NCBI GenBank assembly: GCA_002314605.1
Contig: DCGO01000016.1
Location: 1,061-38,056 of the forward strand
Reading direction: 5' to 3'
Length of the DNA: 36,996 nt
From: Lentisphaeria bacterium UBA1776
Lineage (GTDB): Bacteria; Verrucomicrobiota; Lentisphaeria; Victivallales; Victivallaceae
Part shown: positions 31,873-36,996 of the stretch, one piece after another
Numbering within the stretch: position 1 is the first letter of the stretch
Layout: each line of letters starts with the position of its first letter
The notes under the pieces: model-generated
The model's database searches: none
Seen by the model: the letters and a program-made list of their open reading frames with translations, nothing else
What the model was told of the DNA's origin: nothing
Translations under genes and position numbers: made by a program

Positions 31873-33387
31873 CTATCGCTTCTCCTGCCGGATGCTCTCC
31901 GCCGGCGGATAGTAGATGTAGTACATCCAATCCTGTTTTTCCTTGCCGAGAAGCGCTTTGTAGGGGGTGAGAAGCACCTTACACTCCCGTTCGGGTGGAA
32001 GCGGCGGGAAGCCTGCCTCTTTCAGTTGTTTCTGCATGACGGGATAGGTTCTGCGGTCCGCGAGCACCATGGCTCCCCGTTTGCGGAAAAGTTCCTGACA
32101 CTCCTGAAAACGGATGGGATCCCCCGCCTCGCACACCGGAGGACGGTACGGAGAGCCGTTCTGTATGGCGCAGATGTAGAAGCGGTCGCCGTAGAGCAGC
32201 GGGATGGGGCCGGAAGCGTGTTCGTGCCAGACCCCTTCCGCCTGCTTCACCAGGATCTCCGGCCGGACGTGGAGCCGGAATCCGCTGTGGCAGAGCAGGT
32301 CCACCGTCGTGGCGACCAGCATGATGAGGAAGAATATGCCCAGCAACCCCGCGATCCGCCGGAAAATCCTCCTGTCGATGGCGAAGGGTATCGCCGCCAG
32401 CGCCGCCACTCCGCACCATGAGACGGTGGAGCAGAGCCACATGAGGATCACGTCATCCCCGCAGAGCGCCAGCAGAAGGTAGCAGGCCGGGGGCAGGAGC
32501 GTCAGGATCAGCGACCAGCGCAAAACCTGCGTTTCCCGGGAGCATGCCGCAGGGGCCGGAGTCAGCTTCGGCGGCAGGAACCGCGCCAGCAGGATCGCTC
32601 CCGCCGTGGTCGCAAGAGGATAGACTGCGGTGCCGAGGACTCCGAGCGCAAGGAAGCGGTCCGGTTCGTCCTCCAGACGGTGTCCGATGTGGGTGAAGCA
32701 GATGAAATCATGCCGGTACAGCCACAGAACGTGGGGAATCAGCAGAATACAGCAGAGCAGGGCCGCGATCCAGATTCCAGGCCGACGCAGTTCCTTCCGG
32801 AACTCCCGGTCGGACAGCAGGACCACGCCCATGCCCGCGATCTGAAGTCCGAAAGAGTATTTGTTCAGCAGGCCCAGCGCACAGAGTTTCCCGAAGATGA
32901 GCCAGTACCGGAACTTCTGTGTCCGTATCGCGGAAAAGAGGCTCCAGACTGCCATGGGCGCCAGCGCGATCTCCGCGAAGTAGGTGCTGAACTTCATCCA
33001 CGAAGGGGTGTAGTAATGCAGAAAATAGAGTACCAGCGCTGCCGTCACCGCCCGGTACTCGTCGAACCAGAGACGTGCGGTGCGGTAGGTGAACCACTCC
33101 CCCGTCACCAGACAGCACTGCGCCAGCAGATAGAGGCTCCAGTCGCGGTGACCGGAGAGCGAGGAGAAGATCCCCGCGAGCCAGCCGGAGAGCGGCGGAT
33201 GTTTGAAGTTGCCCCAGGTGAAATGCTCCCCCCACGAGACCGCTTCGAGGATGTCCAGCCCGAGGACGTTCTGCAGCAGCGAGCACTGGAGCGTCCATAC
33301 CGCCATGGAGAGAAACATGAAGGCCAACAGCATGCGCCAAGGTTTTTCGGTGAGAAAGTCGCAGGTCCGGATCAGAAGTTTTTTCAT
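31873..33387 (-). CDS. PMT/ArnT-type polytopic glycosyltransferase
   Basis: The 504-residue protein has about ten or more membrane helices and a soluble C-terminal domain of about 120 residues. The first periplasmic loop holds the acidic catalytic pair (Asp45, Glu48 in GLDILEAVSWGEHF) and then the FKHPPLSGWLAG segment typical of the ArnT/PMT_2 family. GLLNKYSFG also fits. Such enzymes transfer a sugar from a polyprenyl-phosphate carrier to lipid or protein on the outer face of the inner membrane; the acceptor is unknown. The ATG at 33387 has no good ribosome site; a TTG at 33423 is an alternative. Confidence 0.8.
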   Translation of the reverse strand: MKKLLIRTCDFLTEKPWRMLLAFMFLSMAVWTLQCSLLQNVLGLDILEAVSWGEHFTWGNFKHPPLSGWLAGIFSSLSGHRDWSLYLLAQCCLVTGEWFTYRTARLWFDEYRAVTAALVLYFLHYYTPSWMKFSTYFAEIALAPMAVWSLFSAIRTQKFRYWLIFGKLCALGLLNKYSFGLQIAGMGVVLLSDREFRKELRRPGIWIAALLCCILLIPHVLWLYRHDFICFTHIGHRLEDEPDRFLALGVLGTAVYPLATTAGAILLARFLPPKLTPAPAACSRETQVLRWSLILTLLPPACYLLLALCGDDVILMWLCSTVSWCGVAALAAIPFAIDRRIFRRIAGLLGIFFLIMLVATTVDLLCHSGFRLHVRPEILVKQAEGVWHEHASGPIPLLYGDRFYICAIQNGSPYRPPVCEAGDPIRFQECQELFRKRGAMVLADRRTYPVMQKQLKEAGFPPLPPERECKVLLTPYKALLGKEKQDWMYYIYYPPAESIRQEKR

Positions 33388-33487
33388 GAAGAGAGGGGGC
33401 AGACAATGCCGTTTACGGATCAAACTTTTACAGATATTTCAATACGTGTGTTTTCGTCATACGTTTCGGCTTCGCGCTTCGGACCCG

Positions 33488-34528
33488 TCAGGAGGCGTGC
33501 CCGGAGGTCAGCAGATAGACCAGCAGGATCGCCAGTAGAAGAAACGCCACACCCCCCGCCAGCGCCATCAGCACGGCGAAGAACTGTCCTCCCTTGGCCG
33601 GAGCCGCCATCGAGGTGTTCAGAAGCCGCTGGATGTTCCGGCTGCGGCTGGAACTGCTGAGTTCCTGCGTGCCCGTTCCGTTGATCCGGTCCCGGATGCG
33701 GGAGAGGGTCCGGCTGATGGCCAGCCAGTCCGCCGGACGGTCGTAGGGGTCCTTGGCGATCATTTTATCCACCAGAGCCGCCAGTTCAGGATCGGCGTCA
33801 GGGTTGCTCTCCTGCAACGGCGGCGGGACCTCCTCCAGATGACAGCGCAGGACCTCCTCGATCTCCCCGTGGAAGGGCGCCGCGCCGGAGATCAGTTCGT
33901 AGAGCATGATACCGAAGCTGTAAATGTCGCTTCTGACCCCCACGTCCGCGCCGGTCTGTTCAATGACCTCGGGTGCGGCGTACATGGGGGTGGCCATCAC
34001 TTCGCCCTCCTCCGACTGGGTGCCTTGGATGTTGGCCAGACCGAGGTCTGCCAGTTTCAGGGCCTTGTCGGAGTCCCGGATCAGCAGGTTGCCGGGTTTG
34101 ATGTCCCGGTGGGTCATGTGGAAGCCCTCCCACGCGTAGTGCAGGGCGGAGGCAAGCGAAATCGCCACGCCCAGCAGAAAGTCCAGCGTGATCTCTTCGG
34201 GGTTCTCGCTGCGGATATCTTCGAGAGAACGGCCCTTGACGTATTCCATGACGAAGTAACTGGTGCCGTCAGGAGTCTTGCCCGCATCCAGCGCGTGGAC
34301 GATGTTGGGGTGGTCCAGTTGGGCGGCCGTGCGGGCTTCGCGGATGAAGTTCATGGAGTACTGAACGTCATCGGAATACTCCGGCAACAGCAGTTTGAAC
34401 GCCACCGGACGGTCGAGGGAGGTCTGCCGGGCGAGATAGACCACGCCCATGTTGCCGTGTCCCAGCTCGCTGATCAGTTCATAGCCGCAGACTTCCGTCC
34501 CGACCAGATTTGCAAAATCCGTTGCCAT
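33488..34528 (-). CDS. Hanks-type serine/threonine protein kinase with C-terminal membrane helix
   Basis: The 346-residue protein has a complete kinase domain (about 16-275): glycine loop GHGNMG (23-28), Lys45 in VAFKLL, catalytic HRDIKPGN (140-147) with Asp142, and Asp161 in DLG in place of DFG. The activation segment ends TPMYAAPE. A linker rich in Ser and Arg follows, then one membrane helix (about 317-340) and only about six residues. It lacks PASTA or any other external sensor, so signals must come from within the cell or from partners. AAGGGA precedes the ATG. Such kinases are frequent in PVC bacteria. Confidence 0.93.
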   Translation of the reverse strand: MATDFANLVGTEVCGYELISELGHGNMGVVYLARQTSLDRPVAFKLLLPEYSDDVQYSMNFIREARTAAQLDHPNIVHALDAGKTPDGTSYFVMEYVKGRSLEDIRSENPEEITLDFLLGVAISLASALHYAWEGFHMTHRDIKPGNLLIRDSDKALKLADLGLANIQGTQSEEGEVMATPMYAAPEVIEQTGADVGVRSDIYSFGIMLYELISGAAPFHGEIEEVLRCHLEEVPPPLQESNPDADPELAALVDKMIAKDPYDRPADWLAISRTLSRIRDRINGTGTQELSSSSRSRNIQRLLNTSMAAPAKGGQFFAVLMALAGGVAFLLLAILLVYLLTSGHAS

Positions 34529-34648
34529 AGTCCCTTCATCGATCCTTCACCCGGACCTGCGCACTTGCAGAGAGAAATTTTCCCACCCCGCCGGAAAACC
34601 GGTGATCCGTACCGAGCCATCCGGCACGGTGTTTTCCGTATGTTCAGC

Positions 34649-34679
34649 ATAATAGACCCCATCTTTGTCATTTTGTCAA
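34649..34679 (-). promoter_or_regulatory. Possible promoter of the kinase gene
   Basis: On the minus strand a consensus TTGACA (34679-34674) is followed by TATTAT (34654-34649). The spacer is 19 bases, longer than ideal. A repeated TGACAAA lies just after the -35. Confidence 0.4.
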
Positions 34680-34692
34680 GGGTCCTCGCCGG

Positions 34693-34715
34693 AAAAATGC
34701 AGAACGCTGCCTGCA
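34693..34715 (-). terminator. Possible intrinsic terminator after the alkaline phosphatase gene
   Basis: On the minus strand TGCAG pairs with CTGCA across an 8-base loop and is followed at once by TTTTT. The stem is short (5 bp). It sits 24 bases after the phosphatase stop and before the kinase promoter. Confidence 0.4.
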
Positions 34716-34739
34716 AATCCGCGGAAAAACCGGCCGGGA

Positions 34740-36422
34740 TCAAGGCAGTTTCACGCCCTGTTCCAAGCCCAGCATCCGGAAGATGGCCTTGGCGACGTCG
34801 ATGTTGTTCTGCACCGTTCCGAATACCTTCGAGCCCGGACCGGCGGCGAAGATTCCCACCGGCGCGCCGGAGTGGTCGCTGTAAAGGCAGTAGAAGATCG
34901 GCGCCTTTTGTCCGGGGATGGGCCGGGTGCAGGCGATGCCTCCGGTCTCGTGGTCCGCGGTGACGACGATGAGCGTCTCCGGGTTCTCCCGGGCGAACTC
35001 CACCGCCGCCCGCAGGACGTGGTCCACCGCCGTCACGCCGAATACGGTGAAGTCCGGATTGTTGTAGTGTCCGCCGTTGTCCGGACGGTAGGTCTCGATC
35101 ATGGCGAAGAATCCTTTGGGATTGGCATTGAGCCGCCGGAGCATCACTCTGGTCACCTTGGCGAGGTCCAGATTGTCGTCCAGCGGGATGGTACCGAAGG
35201 TCTTGCCTTCGGCGTTGAAAAAGTCCTTCATGTTCCGGACGAAGGTGTAATCCTTGTCCGCCGCCTTGACGTCGATACCGTCAATGGGGAGGGTGTACTC
35301 CTCGCCACCGATCAGCACCTCGAAGCCGCTCTCCAGTTGCTGGTCGGCAATGGCAGTCTTGGCGCTCCGTCCGGCGACGTGGGCGGAGTAGGCTCCGGGA
35401 GTGGCTCCGTAGAGGGAGTCGTCGGTGAGGATGCCCACCGATTTCCCCGCATCCCGGCAGGCCTCCGCAATGGAGCGGATCTTCTCCCCTGCGGGATTCA
35501 CGCCGACGTAGCCGTTGTTGGTCTTGATGCCGCAGGCGAGGGCGGTCCCTCCCGCCGCGGAATCGGTGACGTCGGCGTTTGCGGAATAGGTCTCCACAAG
35601 CCCTTTGACGGGAAGCTGTTCCATCAGCAGTTTGCCCTGCTCGCCGTAAGCGTAGGTGGAGGCGTACTGCAATGCGCCCATGCCCATGCCGTCACCGATG
35701 ATGAAGATCACGTTCTTCGGCGTCCCTTCTGTGGGAAGCTCCGCCAGTTCCTTGTCGGTGAAGCGCTTTGCCACAGGGAAGTCCCGGGTGAGCAGGGAGA
35801 CCTTGGAAAGCGGGAGGATACGCTGTTCCTGATCCGCGTTCAGACCGAAGACCGCCCACGAGGAGTACCGGTTCCCCTTGAGAAACTCGATGGATTTCAG
35901 TTCGCCCTTCAGCGGAATGCGGGAGACGTAGGCGTCAGAGATGCCGCTCAGATTGTAGAGGCTCCACACCGGGATGGCGTTGCCCACCTTGCGGGTATCG
36001 CCCTTCCAGTAGCCCACGTCCTTGTAGCGGGTCATCTTCACGTCGGAGGTACTGCCATCGGTGTAGTACAGCCGGAGGTTTCCGCAGTTGCGCTCGTCGA
36101 TCTTCGGAGAGGGCAGGTGGATGAAACTGTTGAGCAGATAGAGGTACTGGCCGCTGACTGGCTGGTCAAATTCCACCTTCCACGCGGGGGGGAATCCGGT
36201 CTCTTCTCCGCCCACGAGGATGCAGGCCTTGGGGCCGATGGCGATGTCGAACTCCAGTCCGCCGAATTTATGCTTGCCGGAGGGAAGTTTGCGGTAGTCG
36301 TTGTTGAGAGGGATCCAGAGGCCGCCTTCGGTGCCGTTGTTACCCTTGCCCTGCAGAGAAACGGTCTGCGCGAAGACCGCAGAGGTCAGCAGCAACAGCA
36401 GAAATACGATCATTTTTTTCAT
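34740..36422 (-). CDS. Secreted alkaline phosphatase with an extra N-terminal beta domain
   Basis: The 560-residue protein has a signal peptide (1-18, cleavage after VFA). A beta-rich region at about 20-195 follows, and then a PhoA-type alkaline phosphatase from about 235. Metal and catalytic residues are evident: Asp244 in IGDGMG, nucleophile Ser288 in VTDSAAGGTA, the Asp and His pair in PDNGGH, and ADHETGG near the end. It should release phosphate from monoesters in the periplasm. The N-terminal region resembles the jelly-roll or NPCBM-like domains of carbohydrate-active enzymes. The ATG at 36422 has GGGGGA upstream, and a longer frame from 36479 is rejected. Confidence 0.92.
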   Translation of the reverse strand: MKKMIVFLLLLLTSAVFAQTVSLQGKGNNGTEGGLWIPLNNDYRKLPSGKHKFGGLEFDIAIGPKACILVGGEETGFPPAWKVEFDQPVSGQYLYLLNSFIHLPSPKIDERNCGNLRLYYTDGSTSDVKMTRYKDVGYWKGDTRKVGNAIPVWSLYNLSGISDAYVSRIPLKGELKSIEFLKGNRYSSWAVFGLNADQEQRILPLSKVSLLTRDFPVAKRFTDKELAELPTEGTPKNVIFIIGDGMGMGALQYASTYAYGEQGKLLMEQLPVKGLVETYSANADVTDSAAGGTALACGIKTNNGYVGVNPAGEKIRSIAEACRDAGKSVGILTDDSLYGATPGAYSAHVAGRSAKTAIADQQLESGFEVLIGGEEYTLPIDGIDVKAADKDYTFVRNMKDFFNAEGKTFGTIPLDDNLDLAKVTRVMLRRLNANPKGFFAMIETYRPDNGGHYNNPDFTVFGVTAVDHVLRAAVEFARENPETLIVVTADHETGGIACTRPIPGQKAPIFYCLYSDHSGAPVGIFAAGPGSKVFGTVQNNIDVAKAIFRMLGLEQGVKLP

Positions 36423-36529
36423 GAGGATCCCCCTTCCATCGCGAGTGCGCAGGAAAAACCTGCCGGCCCCGCCATGCAAAATGTGTTTATGAATAAGAAA
36501 ATTCTGCGTCCGGCCCGGAGCCCGGCTCG

Positions 36530-36996
36530 CTATTTGCGGTTCTTTTCCTTGACTTCAGCGGCCTTGGCCTTGGCTTTCACGGCGGCCTCCACCTTTGCTT
36601 CGGTGACCTTGGCGGCCTTGATGTCCGCTTCGGTCTTTGCGCGGAGCCGGGCTTCCTTCTTGTCCCGTTCGGCGGCAAGTTTAGCCTCTGCGACTTTGGC
36701 GGCGGCGATTTTTTGCTCGTAAGCCCGGAAGTAGGCCGCCAGCTTTGGCGAAGTGTTATCGGAGAGTCCGGTCATGGCCGCCGTCAGCGCCGCTTCCATG
36801 GCGGAGGCGGTGTCGGCCTTCCGCATGGCGTCGAAGAGTTTGGGGGCGTTCCGGAGCTGTTTCGCTCGGCCCAGCATCTGCCGGAGGGCGCTGTTGTTGG
36901 GATATTTTTTGGAACCCTCCGTGAGGGCGGCGATGGCGCCGTCCACGTTGCCGGAGTTCAGGCACTTCTGGGCGCGGTTGATGTAGGCGTTGCTCT
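36530..36996 (-). CDS. TPR and coiled-coil protein, 5' end missing
   Basis: The reading frame is open to the right edge, so the N-terminus lies outside the window. The visible 155 residues start with at least one tetratricopeptide-like repeat (AYINRAQKCLNSGNVDGAIA to KYPNNSALRQMLGRAKQL), a protein-protein binding helix pair. After a spacer there is a long lysine-, alanine- and glutamate-rich coiled coil to the end (about the last 65 residues). A GTG at 36946 could mimic a start, but the frame continues upstream. Function unknown. Confidence 0.75.
   Translation of the reverse strand, partial: SNAYINRAQKCLNSGNVDGAIAALTEGSKKYPNNSALRQMLGRAKQLRNAPKLFDAMRKADTASAMEAALTAAMTGLSDNTSPKLAAYFRAYEQKIAAAKVAEAKLAAERDKKEARLRAKTEADIKAAKVTEAKVEAAVKAKAKAAEVKEKNRK

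Noticed and set aside
32680..33660. Open frame of 326 codons antisense to the glycosyltransferase
   Set aside because: The sense strand has regular membrane helices and the ArnT-type loop; the antisense product is charged and featureless.
36449..36463. GCAGG/CCTGC hairpin with an A5 loop upstream of the alkaline phosphatase gene
   Set aside because: Considered as terminator of the TPR gene, but there is no T run after the stem on the minus strand.
34665..36722. Open frame of 685 codons antisense to the alkaline phosphatase
   Set aside because: It covers a clear phosphatase gene and both flanking gaps, and its translation is Val/Gly/Arg/His-rich with no domain. It is a codon-bias shadow.

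Overview
The window is about 37 kb of GC-rich, densely packed bacterial chromosome. It holds 36 protein genes, 35 complete and one cut by the right edge. I see no tRNA, rRNA, CRISPR array, phage gene, insertion sequence or integrase. Many junctions are 4-nt stop/start overlaps. The mix includes a Hanks-type kinase with one C-terminal membrane helix, an animal-like UDP-glucose dehydrogenase, a trypanosomatid/plant-like phosphofructokinase, DUF4432 and DUF4886 proteins, a prepilin peptidase and lipoproteins. This suggests a Gram-negative member of the PVC group, with Lentisphaerota/Victivallales-like as my best guess. That is inference from gene content; no marker gene was compared.

Layout. Positions 1-426 are a non-coding, T-tract-rich leader. 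Two sugar-type genes follow on the + strand (DUF4432 epimerase-like protein and a zinc dehydrogenase, 427-2542). Next is a tight housekeeping operon (2651-7770): nadD, rsfS, an unknown gene, cmk, a thioesterase, manA and tyrS. On the - strand, 13222-7878 is the most unusual block. It has a divergent glutamate/dicarboxylate-type carrier, a periplasmic solute-binding protein, sfsA, a membrane metallophosphoesterase, a two-helix Cache-like protein with no output domain, and a lipoprotein of the guanine/cytidine deaminase fold. Divergent from it are pepT and aspS, followed by an envelope cluster (secreted unknown, lytic transglycosylase, DUF3047, TatA), a DUF4886 SGNH protein and uvrB.

From 22026 a strong promoter drives an animal-like ugd and a CYTH protein. 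They converge on a - strand pair, phosphofructokinase and polyprenyl synthase. Polyphosphate kinase and an unknown lipoprotein form another - strand pair. Then come aroE, prepilin peptidase and an S66 LD-carboxypeptidase on +, and on - a PMT-type glycosyltransferase, a Ser/Thr kinase, an alkaline phosphatase with an extra N-terminal beta domain, and a TPR/coiled-coil protein cut by the edge.

Promoters are readable. Several intergenic gaps carry TTGnnn, 16-17 bases, then TATATT or a near match, and these positions settle several start codons (pepT, aroE, phosphofructokinase). The main themes are envelope and polysaccharide precursor supply (manA, ugd, polyprenyl synthase, glycosyltransferase, LD-carboxypeptidase, lytic transglycosylase), phosphate metabolism (ppk, alkaline phosphatase) and core information processing. 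The best candidate for something undescribed is the 7878-13222 operon.
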